Source of the DNA: Reticulitermes lucifugus
Taxonomy: Eukaryota > Arthropoda > Insecta > Blattodea > Rhinotermitidae
DNA: 64,000 nucleotides
Assembly: GCA_026260175.1 (NCBI GenBank)
Contig: JAKCWW010000018.1
Coordinates: forward strand, 64,085 to 128,084
Reading direction: 5' to 3'
A program made the position numbers and the translations under genes. Shown here one piece after another: positions 48,560 through 58,799 of this stretch (the stretch's first letter is position 1; every line of letters begins with the position of its first letter). The notes beneath the pieces are model-generated. The model was given only the letters and a program-made list of their open reading frames with translations. It was not told the DNA's origin and did no database searches.

Positions 48560-50085
48560 AGCTAAATACAATCTTACACATATTACAGAACTTTATGTAA
48601 AATTTAGACACGCACTTAGCTAAATGTTACACATAAATTCAGGTCCCATGTCACAGAAATCACAATGCTTTTCAAATAAATAGGTCGTTCTATTATGAAT
48701 AACGTTTTTGAACGCGGAGTCTATTATGTATAAGATTTTGAAAGCTAAATAACTACTATTTATTTTGAAACTCGTACTAAACACATTAATAAAGTCTGTG
48801 AAAAAATGCAGAGTTTCTTAATGTTAAAGCAAGTGGTATATAACCTACAGTAACTACTGCGTTTTAAACGTTTAAGGAAAGTACGATACCTTAACATTTC
48901 AGTTTGTCTAATGATATCACTTAAACGTAAAATTCGTTCAGAGTTTAGCAGTGAAGTAGGCATATATACTTATCTATGTGAACATCTAATTATACCTGTT
49001 TTTAAAGTTGTGGTTTATTATAAAATATATACTAAATGAATTACACCGCTTGTTGGTGGGTACTCTACATGGCATATTGTAATACATTCAACGAGTTAGC
49101 AATTTCAAATACCTAGAATCGATAAATCACATTATTTTTAAATAAATTACCTACTCGTGGGAAATACATATGTAGCTATGTAAATAATGATATATATATA
49201 TATATATTACATCGCACAGTAGCAGGATTGAATTTTCCTATATTTTACGTCTCAAAGGGTATTCATTAACGTTACATGAAAATGTTTATACGTATAAGCT
49301 TAACATATAGCAGAATTTTGTGATGACTAAGAAAATATTGCTCCTTTCATTATGAAACATTATAAGGCATTCGGCTGTAAGACCTTAGTGAAAACTGGTC
49401 AAACGTCTAGAATTTTGATGTTGTGCATCCCGTTGTGTTTGGAGTTATACTCGCTGAAATTAGCTTGTATTACCGTCTACATAACTTTAACTCTCAATAA
49501 CAATTAACCAATATGCAATTCTCTCTGCCTATCAATACAGTACACTTGATTAATCGTTCCTTACAGGATAACATTAATACAACATAAACAATCATTATTC
49601 AAAGACGATATTGAAAATCCTCCACCCCTCTGATGGAATTTATCACCAGATCTTCTCCCGTCCGACATAAACACAGTAAGTACACAGACATGTAATATTA
49701 CAATTACAAACATACAAGGCTTCTTCCTGCTACACAATCTAATTCCTTAATATATTTCCCTGATTTTCTTGAAAAGAATTCCCCTATTCTGGCCCAAGCT
49801 ACCAATAGAATTCACGTACCTATTATAAAGTAAGTGACGACAATGATATAACATTGTTACATTTTTAACCATATTTTTCTTAATTATATATATTTATACG
49901 GATTTTTCGATAATAAATTTTTCAGATTTTACAACACCTATTTCTAAATACTAAGTTTTTATACAACATACACCACTAGTCAAGCAGACGAAAATCCCTG
50001 GATACTATATCTGTTTTAATCTTCACCTCTTTTAATAATATTTCAACTAATATATGTTGGCAGACCGTTAAACCACTGTATTTTA
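48560..50085. other. AT-rich sequence, no gene seen
   Basis: No exon or transposon recognised. A (TA)n run lies at 49190-49208. Confidence 0.5.
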
Positions 50086-50089
50086 CAAA

Positions 50090-50139
50090 TTACACAGCCT
50101 GAAGCTGACGCATGTCCGTCGAAACATGTAGCTGTTTAA
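50090..50139 (+). ncRNA. Hammerhead-like motif with strong stem I
   Basis: CTGAAGC (50099-50105) and GAAAC (50121-50125) bracket a GACG/CGTC stem II. ATGTA follows GAAAC, as at 1753-1757. Stem I is well supported: TTACACAGC (50090-50098) pairs with GCTGTTTAA (50131-50139) at eight of nine positions. The box ends in C instead of the invariant A9, so the copy is probably inactive. A mariner-type element begins at 50142 directly after stem I. Confidence 0.5.
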
Positions 50140-50196
50140 TACAGGGTTATTCAAAATGATTGTCGGGGTTTTAACAACTTGTCATACACAATACAC

Positions 50197-50272
50197 NNNN
50201 NNNNNNNNNNNNNNNNNNNNNNNNNNNNNNNNNNNNNNNNNNNNNNNNNNNNNNNNNNNNNNNNNNNNNNNN
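50197..50272. other. Assembly gap (76 N)
   Basis: Seventy-six unknown bases at the inner edge of the left terminal repeat of the mariner-type element. Confidence 0.99.
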
Positions 50273-50276
50273 TAAG

Positions 50277-50550
50277 ATGGCGGCGAACGGCAGTGAGAAG
50301 GCGTTTTGTGTGCTTACATTTCATGAATGTCGGTCGGTTACAATTGTCCAGCGGCAATTCCGCACCAAATTCGGGAAACAACCAACATCTGACAATTCCA
50401 TTCGAAGGTGGTATGCACAGTTTCAAGAGACAGGGTGCGTGTGTAAAAGGAAAAGCACTGGTAGGCCGTCTAGGAAAAGTTTGGAACGAACTCGATTATC
50501 GTGTTGATGTTTGTAGAATCACAAAGGGTGCACATATAGAGCACCTGTAA
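50277..50550 (+). pseudogene. Transposase remnant, DUF4817-type N-terminus plus C-terminal tip
   Basis: The first frame starts MAANGSEKAFCVLTFHECRS and contains VQRQFRTKFGKQP, SIRRWYAQFQETG and KRKSTGRPSRKS, which is the helix-turn-helix DNA-binding region (DUF4817) of a mariner-type transposase. It closes at 50507. In a different frame the sequence continues YRVDVCRITKGAHIEHL and stops at 50550, the usual end of such transposases. The whole DDE catalytic core is absent and the junction shifts the frame, so no active enzyme is made. Confidence 0.85.
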
Positions 50551-51619
50551 GGTATGTCACAAAAACTTGGAGTGTTGTTCTATTAAATAAAAAAATACTT
50601 ATACTCCTATCTCACGTGTATTGTGTATGACAAGTTGTTAAAACCCCGACAATCATTTTGAATAACCCTGTATGAATACGTATTTACTAAAACCATAATT
50701 AAAGTTGTGTAGACGGTAATAAAGACTAACTGTTATCAATGTCTAGAATTCTGCTTTGGGCAATTGCAACTGCAGAAGCACACAAGTTCTGAGACCCAAA
50801 TTTCCCACTAATTTTAAAATAGTTGAAGTGCGGTAATATGCCAATGGACGCTGCTCTTGGCGAGAACATATTCCATATTTGAGACGTAAAAATTTTATTT
50901 TGGTTTATTATTTTAAATACAATGTATTCTTCTATTTCTTTCTGGTAAAGTAATGATACTTTCTGTTATTCTAAAATGCAATGGCGACGGGTTATTAATG
51001 GAATATAAAATATTGTGTACAAACTTCCAGATTAGAATACGCCAGTCTCTATAAAGTCATGATTTTAATTTTTAAAATGTATTTACATTCGAGTCGTTTT
51101 CGTGCAATACCAAATTCTCTCAGGGAGGGGGGCGCCAGTAAGCAGTTAGTCTATTATGTATGCGAGTTGTGGCCTACACATAAATAAACACGGGTGGGCG
51201 ACGTAATTAGACCTAGTGCCAGAGGAGACGAGGGTTAGCGATACATGTGTAAAATTTGTGTGCGGCGATGAAAGCAATGGGCCAAGCGACGTGTCAGATC
51301 TACCTGACACTGCCTAAGCATTTGACGTATTGGGTTCAAATTTGATCGATTAATGCGATACTTTGGCCATGAGACAGCTGAACCAAAAGGGGACTAAATC
51401 GCACAAAATGCAACTTAAACGATACGAATAACACGAAATGTTATTTCACGTTATAAACGTTTAGTACTTTGACATCAATACTTCCCGAAGTATGTGCGCA
51501 GTGCTCAATACGGCTCTTTTCTGTAGTTCCTGGATGTCGTGCTTTCCCGCTTTTTTGCTCAGGTATTTCCTGAATTATTCTCAGATGGCTCCAGTTGCCA
51601 ATATTATTGCTGATATCAC

Positions 51620-51666
51620 TTTTGTGTTATTATTATTATTATTGTCATAATCATCATTATCATCAG
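51620..51666. repeat. (ATT)n/(CAT)n microsatellite
   Basis: TGTTATTATTATTATTATTG followed by CATAATCATCATTATCATCA. Confidence 0.8.
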
Positions 51667-51669
51667 TAC

Positions 51670-51910
51670 ACGGGACGGGTCTGTGCAGGGGTAAGGCTCT
51701 TAGAATTCTTTTCCGGCAACGTCTGGTCCAAACTTCGGCCGGGTCATCAGTTACCCTCAGAATGTTTATGGTTTTTCATCTCATGGGATAGTACCTCGAT
51801 TACTACACGACGCTTACTTCCAAATCCTTTCCAACGGACCGTTCAAGAGTCACTTCACATTCGACGTTAGGCCCATACCATCTGAGGTCCTGACAGCGTC
51901 ATCAAGTCAC
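51670..51910. other. GC-richer unexplained island
   Basis: The plus strand stays open from 51595 to 51870 and includes GVRLLEFFSGNVWSKLRPGH, but it begins inside a microsatellite and lacks splice evidence. It may be an unclassified repeat. The neighbouring 51120-51320 is similar in composition and also unclassified. Confidence 0.3.
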
Positions 51911-52489
51911 CTATCGGCCTAAAAATTCGTCGTCATGTATCATCGTTAATTTTATTAGGCCTGTCATTACGATAAGGGGTAGACAAGAATCGCTCTGTCT
52001 TTATTGAGAGCTTGTCAATAACCAGCTGGGTTTAAATTTAACGTTATTTGAGAATGGAAGTCCTGCCAGAACTCATTTCCGGTTTGTCTATTCACATTTA
52101 CTTCGTACGCACGTAAATGTGTGATTCCTTCATAATTTCATTTACTCGTATTTTACACCATAAAAGGATGCAACCGTGTGATAAAATACTCTAGCAAAAT
52201 AATACGGCAGTGTCCCGTATATAAGCCTATGCATGAGCGGTCGCCAACACAGACACATGCGCACACGAGAGAGCAACACACACACGCACACAAAAATTCT
52301 GATTAAGATTTAATTAGTATCTACTCTTTACGGAACTCAGGAATATAACAAGAACCTAATTTTATGGTGAATTTTTATTGTTAAGTATCTACTACTAAGC
52401 AACTGCATGGAGATCAATTCATAAGCAGCCAATAGTTCCTTAGTCGATAATTTTCCCGCATTATGTGGAAACCAAAGATGCAAAACGTT

Positions 52490-52625
52490 ATTCGAAAGAG
52501 CCCGCCCGTCCCTATCTTGAGCCTAATTAATCCAGTCTACAGAATTCCACCTTCTTACCCTCGCATCTACGCCTAGATCTTCCAATTTCCCCTCTTCCCT
52601 TCTTTTCTCCAAACAAAATTCTCTA
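52490..52625 (-). mobile_element. LINE 3' end fragment
   Basis: Minus-strand reading gives KLEDLGVDARVRRWNSVDWI and, after a stop, AQDRDGRALSNNVL, matching the DWI.LAQDRDRWRALVN end of the LINE family. Confidence 0.55.
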
Positions 52626-52699
52626 TGCATAACCCTTCCCTCTTTGTAACATTAACAATTTACAATCCTACGTATTACATATAGTTTTACACTATTTCC

Positions 52700-54265
52700 G
52701 ATAACCACTAACGACAGAGTTTACTAACGCAACTGCACTGCTGAAAGTATCAGTGAAGCCTATCTAACATACCAAAAAGGTAAAACGCCTATACGATCAG
52801 CCAGTAAGAGAATCATCATTCCGCTAATAACAGTGCAATATAAACAGCATGACTGGTCACGGTCGTGTAATGGCATGGCGTTGCTGTGATGTCAACCCAA
52901 CCAGTAATGAAATGTGGTCGCGGACCACCGTTTTTCCACTACAGTTACTACACAGCAGCATGGTGGGAATTCACACGTGAGGGAGATAAATGTTTTACTG
53001 ACCGAGTTAACAGGTTCAATAAAAGACTAGGATTTGTGGTTTCCGACGGACACATCCTGTCCTCTGCCGGGTGTAACAGGGTCAGTCAGTTCAACTATCA
53101 CAAATGAAATACTGGGTGTTTCTAAAACCAAAATATCCTAATTCTCATGCCAAACAGTGCTCTTGGCTTTAAAGATTTGTTACCAAATGTTTTGCCATCA
53201 CACTTAACTTTTCACAGCCGAGTGGTGATTACGTTAACAATTCCTTGAACATAAGAGAACTCTGCACTTTGTCCGCACAGAGTATTTACGTGTGTCATAA
53301 GAGTCTCACAATAATTACCGATTATTTTCCTAAACATCATTTACCTACTGTTCATTCTAATGAACAAGGATAGCGTTCACTACGAGGTAGGAACTGAAAT
53401 ATTATAGGTTATAGCTGCAATTTAGATGAATGCAAACTTTAAAAGGTTAAGTAACACTTAGTATAATAAGTAGTTCTATATGTGTTGAGTGTTAGTATTT
53501 ATTTAGTTTTAAACGCTGAAAATTTTCACTACGTCAGTACTTAACTGACCGATTAGCAGGCCTAATTCCGGCCGCTGTGTCCGTACACCCTGAGAATAAT
53601 TCATGTAATGTAATGTACAGGGAATGTAGACGATTTTTCTCCGTTCGTAATGAGAAAAGAAAAAGAAGTTGAGCACTACTTAAATGTTGCAACTAGGATA
53701 ATCACGCACGCAGTTATACTTCCACTCCTCAGTACGCTTCGTTAAGTATTTAAGTACAAAGGTTATACTCTTGTCTAAACGATAGTAATTTAATTTCAGA
53801 AAAAAATATGTCTGTAAGTAATTATAATAACACTGAACCTAGAACGTTATTTTTAAATTCAAACAGATTACGTTATGCATAGAAGCTTAATCAAAATTCC
53901 GTACAAATTCGATCTCCTCAACTAGGTATCCCGTGCAGTTATCTTACTATTGATTTTTTAGAAGTTGTTGGAAGGACAGATTTCACAGAATGGGGTGATG
54001 TTCTAGCTTCAGATGTCACAGTTGTAAATGCACAGTTTACTCTACCATTATTTGAGATCTTTGAATGGCTGTAAAACATGCCACGTCTATTACAAGTAAT
54101 AAAATTTTCCACAATCAATCGCATTTTAATAATGTTATTATCTACATGAATCCATAATTACGGCAAATCCATTATATTTGTGGATAAATAACAACTCCCT
54201 TTCATTCTCATTTTAATGTTAATAGAGCACAAGAAGGCCATAAGGTATGAAGGTATAACCGGAAC
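52700..54265. other. Mostly AT-rich, no supported gene
   Basis: A 73-codon plus-strand frame at 52886-53107 contains AWWEFTREGDKCF but has no splice sites I trust and is not recognised. Confidence 0.4.
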
Positions 54266-54269
54266 TTCC

Positions 54270-54345
54270 ATATGGCGCGTCTAGCGGAGTGAGCGCGGCG
54301 AGCGGAACAGCTGCGCAGGGCAGTGCGCAGCGACATTACTGTGCA
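54270..54345. other. CpG-rich patch downstream of the unknown gene
   Basis: GCGCGTCTAGCGGAGTGAGC followed by CGGCGAGCGGAAC and a GCGCAGGGCAGTGCGCAGCG hairpin-like stretch. CpG density is far above the surroundings. It lies about 225 bases past the stop codon of the minus-strand gene. It could be an unmethylated regulatory patch or a short repeat. Confidence 0.35.
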
Positions 54346-54568
54346 GACCTATGCAAATGGCATAACTCATGCACACTGTCACCTTAAGCCGAATAAGTAG
54401 AAATGCTGAATTAAAACAGTACAAAAACGGAACAGAAATAAAAGCAAGAAAAGAAATGTGCGGGTGAGTCTTGTTTTACAGTATATTCTCTGCATTATAA
54501 TCCCAGAACAGACAACCATGGAACCATTAATATTGTTTAATAAAACGTAGGCTAAAAATTACTCTTTT

Positions 54569-54814
54569 TTAGGTTCGTTGATCTCGGACAAATTTAAGTG
54601 GTTCCCGCATAGGCTGCTTCGCTTTTGGCCCTGCAGCCTCCTGGGAACTGCCATGTGTCCCACCGCCCAATACCCAAAAATTCTCGAAGTCGTCAATCTG
54701 ATAGCTGTTCTCCTTTGTAGGGCGTTTTGAGATAAGGGAAACGAGCGCCAGAGAAATTTTATTCACAAAAGAATTTCGTGAAATTCCTTCTACTAATGGG
54801 CGCGATTCGCTTAG
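54569..54814 (-). CDS. Last coding exon of an unrecognised gene
   Basis: 81 codons plus a stop, in phase 0 after the acceptor CACATAACAG|CTAAGC. The peptide starts LSESRPLVEG, has a likely helix NKISLALVSLISK, then SYQIDDFENFWVLGGG, and ends in a glycine- and basic-rich tail with KFVRDQRT. The codons are mixed and the composition is GC-richer than the flanks. It follows exon 54909-55021 across a 94-base intron in matching phase. That link uses a weak donor, TTC|GTTTAA. If splicing is not used, the previous exon would stop two codons later. The protein is not recognised. The helical, non-repetitive character fits an intracellular scaffold or HEAT-like C-terminus, which is inference only. Confidence 0.5.
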   Translation of the reverse strand, partial: LSESRPLVEGISRNSFVNKISLALVSLISKRPTKENSYQIDDFENFWVLGGGTHGSSQEAAGPKAKQPMREPLKFVRDQRT

Positions 54815-54908
54815 CTGTTATGTGACAAGACCCTTCTGGTCAGCATGTTTCCTCTCTCCACGCCGACTAACATTTCTGTGATTTAAATACCTTTAATGGG
54901 GATTAAAC

Positions 54909-55021
54909 GAAATCAATCAAAGACTTCGCAGCAGCCAAGAATTGCTGCATTTGGTTCCTTACATACGCTGCCCGTGTTTCTTGGAAGGCCTGGTGATTTA
55001 CGCGTACTGTGACAGCTGGGC
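54909..55021 (-). CDS. Penultimate coding exon of the same unrecognised gene
   Basis: 113 bases after a strong acceptor, TTTTGTTTACTAG|GCCCAG. The first two bases complete the split glycine codon left by exon 55099-55261. The peptide reads PAVTVRVNHQAFQETRAAYV then RNQMQQFLAAAKSLIDF, which is strongly amphipathic-helical. The 77-base intron before it is short for this genome but typical of compact insect introns. An in-frame GTT TAA directly follows, so the exon either splices here or the protein ends here. Confidence 0.6.
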
Positions 55022-55098
55022 CTAGTAAACAAAATTTTTCCTACCAGTTGGACTTATACCGACGCACCGCCCACATCAATCCCGTGTAAATGTAATAC

Positions 55099-55261
55099 CT
55101 TGGCCGACACCTCCCAGCAGTTTCTGATAGGACGGCAGAATCATGATGACATAAGCGTTTATTGGTTCGCAGGTGGGTTGAATGCCATCCAAGTGTTGCC
55201 TGGTTGGAGCAAGAATGTGCCCTAAGTCCTTTCCTAGATCCAGGTATCTGGCACAGAGTTG
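55099..55261 (-). CDS. Coding exon of an unrecognised helical protein
   Basis: 163 bases, phase 0 start after the textbook acceptor AGTTTCTTTCAG|CAACTC, phase 1 end at the donor CCAAG|GTATTA. It encodes QLCARYLDLGKDLGHILAPT, RQHLDGIQPTCEPINAYVIM and ILPSYQKLLGGVGQ without a stop. Splice sites, phase match with the next exon and balanced amino-acid use together argue for a real host gene, not chance. I could not name the family. A family 2 SINE and a hammerhead-like motif lie in the intron just upstream. Confidence 0.65.
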
Positions 55262-55390
55262 CTGAAAGAAACTTGCACTAGAAATTTTACATTGCTTATT
55301 CCGTGCACTGTGATAAAGTAAGAAATTTATGTAACACCAACAAATTGACTATTCTATATTTTATTCGTACTATCTCTTACACAGCTCACA

Positions 55391-55423
55391 CATGTTTCGG
55401 CGTTATTATCTCGCCATCTTCAG
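55391..55423 (-). ncRNA. Hammerhead-like motif
   Basis: On the minus strand CTGAAGA (55417-55423) fits CTGANGA, GGCG and CGCC form stem II, and GAAAC (55394-55398) is followed by ATGT. As in the other copies one T precedes stem II. The base after ATGT is G, where hammerheads cannot have G, and stem I is not evident, so this copy is probably inactive. Confidence 0.45.
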
Positions 55424-55503
55424 GAAACTGACACCAACGTTTCTATAATGAACACAAATCATGAACAAAAGGAAAATGGAAATCTTTTGACTAATTAATA
55501 AAC

Positions 55504-55800
55504 ACTATCAGGGGCACGCGTTGGCGCAGTTGGTTGCAGCACTACGCTACAAGCCGGATTCGTATTCGATTCCCGATGGTATCATTGGAATTTTTCATTC
55601 ACTTAATCCCTCCGGCCGCACTATGGCACTGGGGTCGACTAAACGTCTAACAGAAATGAGTACCAGGAATATTTCCTGGGGGTAAAGGCAGCCGGTGCGT
55701 ACGGCTGACAACCTTACCACATTCAAGTGCCGAGTGTCTGGAAATCTGGGAGCCTGAACGTACTGGAACCCTCAGAGTCTATACAGGGATTGTTTTACCT
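55504..55800 (+). mobile_element. tRNA-derived SINE, family 2, nearly full length
   Basis: The head TTGGCGCAGTTGGTTGCAGC is an A-box region and TCGTATTCGATTCCCG a B box. CACTATGGCACTGGGGTCGA, GAGTACCAGGAATATTTCC, GGCAGCCGGTGCGTACGGCT and a diverged tail follow. It lies in an intron of the minus-strand gene. Confidence 0.85.
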
Positions 55801-55809
55801 TGAAAAATA

Positions 55810-57370
55810 GGCTTTTAAACCAAGATACTACTTCTTTGTTGTAAGACGCTTTAAAGTTTGACATGTAAATGTATAGTACTGTACAGCCGTTCGCCAGTGC
55901 ACAGTCTCTCCTGCATGGCTAGCAAACTGTAATATTCGGCAGACTATACTGTACGAAGAAGGGCAGCCAGCCGTTGGTGTAACTCAGTATAGCGCTTTCA
56001 TATTATGGGAATTCCTTGCATAACCGCAGAGTGCGTGTGGTATAGAATTTAGAAAGGAATTTGCCTTTGCATGTTGTGATTATCTTGTAAGCGTTGTTCT
56101 AGTTCCCTCTATGGCAGTGGTCGTCATTTTCTAAATTCAGTAGTCGGGATTTACTCTGTGTTGGCTCAGCTCTTGTAAAGAGGACATTTCTGAGGGCCTG
56201 ATATGCAGAACCATATTACGTACACAGACAATAGAGCCTTGCTTCTCTCAGTATACGGAAGCATTTGTGTGAAGGAAATGAAACACTTTAGAAACACAGG
56301 GTCTGTCTCAAATTGTCGGCTTCAGAACAAACCATTAGTGAAAGTAAATTGCAAGAAATGTGTAAGTACAGCCCTCATGTTAGAATGATCACAATCGTAA
56401 TTGAAGACAAATTGAAGGATTGCATTAGAGTAATATTGTTTATTACTTATAGCAACCTCGAAAACGAATTAATAATAAACATCTAACGAGCGGCATATAA
56501 AAATTACACTGTCATAGTTGTGATAAGGTTTATTTCGGACAGACAGGTAGATTACTACAAACGAGATTTAACGATAACCTAACATACTCGTATATTAGGC
56601 AAAATAATTATCAATCCACATACGCATTGTGTATACTAAGTAACAGACATGAATATGGCCCTATGAAAGACACTATGAATACGATTCAAACAGCACAAAA
56701 AGGAAGCAGAATGAAATGTCCAGAAAATGTTTACATAAAACAACCTCGAAAATTAATAAGTGAACAAATATGTGACAACTCGATAACCTTATATATTGTA
56801 AATTCATGTACGGCACAAATACAACATACGTGATTGCGTATGAGTCATAACGTGACCTTCAGTGTCTTATCCGCTCCAGTTCGCTTCACCTTCATGTCCC
56901 TGCGGCTTCATGCATCACTGTTATGTTTTACAAGCAATATAATTTGTTTTCATCTTCTACAATTCTTCATTTCTATGACTACTGTTATAATATTCTTATA
57001 ACAATATTTTCATTTTGTCTACAGGATTGGAAAACTTGCCTTTCAACTGTCCCAAGGCAAGATTAATTTAAACATTATATTAAACTGAATGCAAAATAAC
57101 TTTCAATTTATAAAACTGGAATCCTTATATAAATAGATATTTTAACTATAACATTGCGAACACTTCAACAACATCTAAGACTAAGAAGACAAATGGTGTG
57201 TGTGTATTAATTGTAAACAAATGAACTTGGCCTACCAGAATTGAATATTATAACAACTTCCATTTGATATGATGTATGATACACAAATCATCGATGAACG
57301 TTTATGCAAGTATAGTTTTTGTATGATTCACATCTCATGAAGTTGTAATAGCTTTGACTATGCTTAAGTT
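55810..57370. other. Intronic sequence, no exon recognised
   Basis: No stretch combining an open frame with good splice sites was found. Confidence 0.4.
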
Positions 57371-57371
57371 A

Positions 57372-57496
57372 AAACAGAAATTTGTTGGAGAATGTATGAT
57401 ATAAAGTAAAAAGTATATTCATTTGCCTGAAAAATGTACTTTGCTGGTGGTTCATAAGCATATGAAAATATTTATTTACTAGATTGTCGTTACGTT
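57372..57496 (-). CDS. Possible weak exon
   Basis: After an acceptor-like TTTCTGAGGGTTCCCAG the minus strand is open for about 41 codons, starting RNDNLVNKYFHMLMNHQQ in phase 1. No convincing donor ends it in a phase that fits the exon at 55261. It may be an exon of the unknown gene with an unseen boundary, or chance in AT-rich DNA. Confidence 0.2.
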
Positions 57497-58689
57497 CTGG
57501 GAACCCTCAGAAATCATCTTGAGAGTTACAACATAAGCTAAAGTAAACTAGCATAGATCTTCAAATTTAGAAATAATATTTATGAGTAATTTTAAAATGA
57601 TATTTTTAAAATTACCTACCGAGAACATGTCCTGCTATATGCAGTATGTAAGCGGCTCAGTGCAATACGATTTAAGTGCATCAGTTTAAGTAGGTCTAGG
57701 TTTTATTAAAAGCAGCTTTAAAAATAAAAAAAAATCATAATGAAATTTATCTCGATCCGGATGTGAAATATATTCAGATGGCTTAGAATATAGTACAGTG
57801 AGGGCGGCTTTGACACAGAGGTGAAATTCAAGCTCCAATAAAGGCGAATGAAACGAAAAGAACCCCTTACTGTGTAACTACCAACATTTACAGAAATACC
57901 CTGCATATTCTAGTGAACCTTTGAGTTGGTAGGCATGAGAAAATCGTAAGAACTGTAGTAATAATCGCACAAAATACAGGCGTATGTCCGTTAATACGCA
58001 TGTACGTTTACAAATAGGAAAACGCGTATTACTGTCTTTCATGTATCGTTTTATATAATGGCGAATCCTGCTAAACGCTTGAACATAAAAAGCTAGAGAT
58101 TAGTTGCACAAACAAAACGTGACACGTTTAGGATCTTGTTATTCATTTCTTTCTGTTTTGTAAAAATCACGTATTACACACAATAGCGGTAAATTTGGTA
58201 TTCTCGTCACCCTTTTGAATCCCGGAATGAAGGTTTCTTGTGGCACACGTTTGTTCATGGAGCTTCAGAGATTATGTTTCTCCTGCTATAAAGAACTTCG
58301 ATTAATATCAGGAAATTTTGGTATTAGGTGGTGAAAATCAGAGGCCATAATTTTATCAAAAAATGTCTAATACATAAAACGTATGGCTGTATAAGGTGAA
58401 GCAAAAACAAAACTAGCATTTTGATAAATTCAAATCTTTCATAAAATACAAATATTCAACTAAAAGCATATGTACTTAGGTTTAGGTGTGTACTACTTAA
58501 AATTCTACTTGTTCTCCTACCTCTGAGATTAAATTTTTTTTTCATAAATTTTTGCTAAAGCTCCGGATGTTTGTTTCCACATTACGTGCAACTGGAAGTC
58601 CTAATTTTTTAACCTTTAAAACACAGTCTTAACTGTAGGTACCATCTGCTGTGACGTTAAGAAACTCTACATCATGCCACACAGTGTCA

Positions 58690-58780
58690 ATATTCTTTAG
58701 CGTAGCTCTCAAAATGAATATCGACGATTTTCTTGAAAAGCCTTAACCGACTGGTGTTTCTGACGAATAAGGTATATGTT
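58690..58780 (-). CDS. Possible exon of the unrecognised gene
   Basis: The acceptor CCTACTTTACACAG|AACATA starts the exon in phase 2, exactly the phase in which exon 60617-60729 ends, completing an arginine codon. The open frame reads TYTLFVRNTSRLRLFKKIVD then IHFESYAKEY before a stop. The 3' boundary is unresolved: no good GT donor precedes the stop. The reading is protein-like and helical. Confidence 0.35.
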
Positions 58781-58799
58781 CTGTGTAAAGTAGGAATGG

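Larger units (their letters stand above)
50142..50670 (+). mobile_element. Internally deleted mariner-type (IS630/Tc1) transposon
   Basis: Terminal inverted repeats of at least 55 bases (50142-50196 and 50616-50670) are identical and begin CAGGGTTATTCAAAATGATT. TA flanks both ends (50140-50141 and 50671-50672), the target site of this superfamily. Between them lie an N run, the first part of a transposase ORF and its last codons. Full-length relatives are usually about 1.3 kb, so most of the catalytic region is missing. Perfect repeats suggest a fairly recent insertion. Confidence 0.85.
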
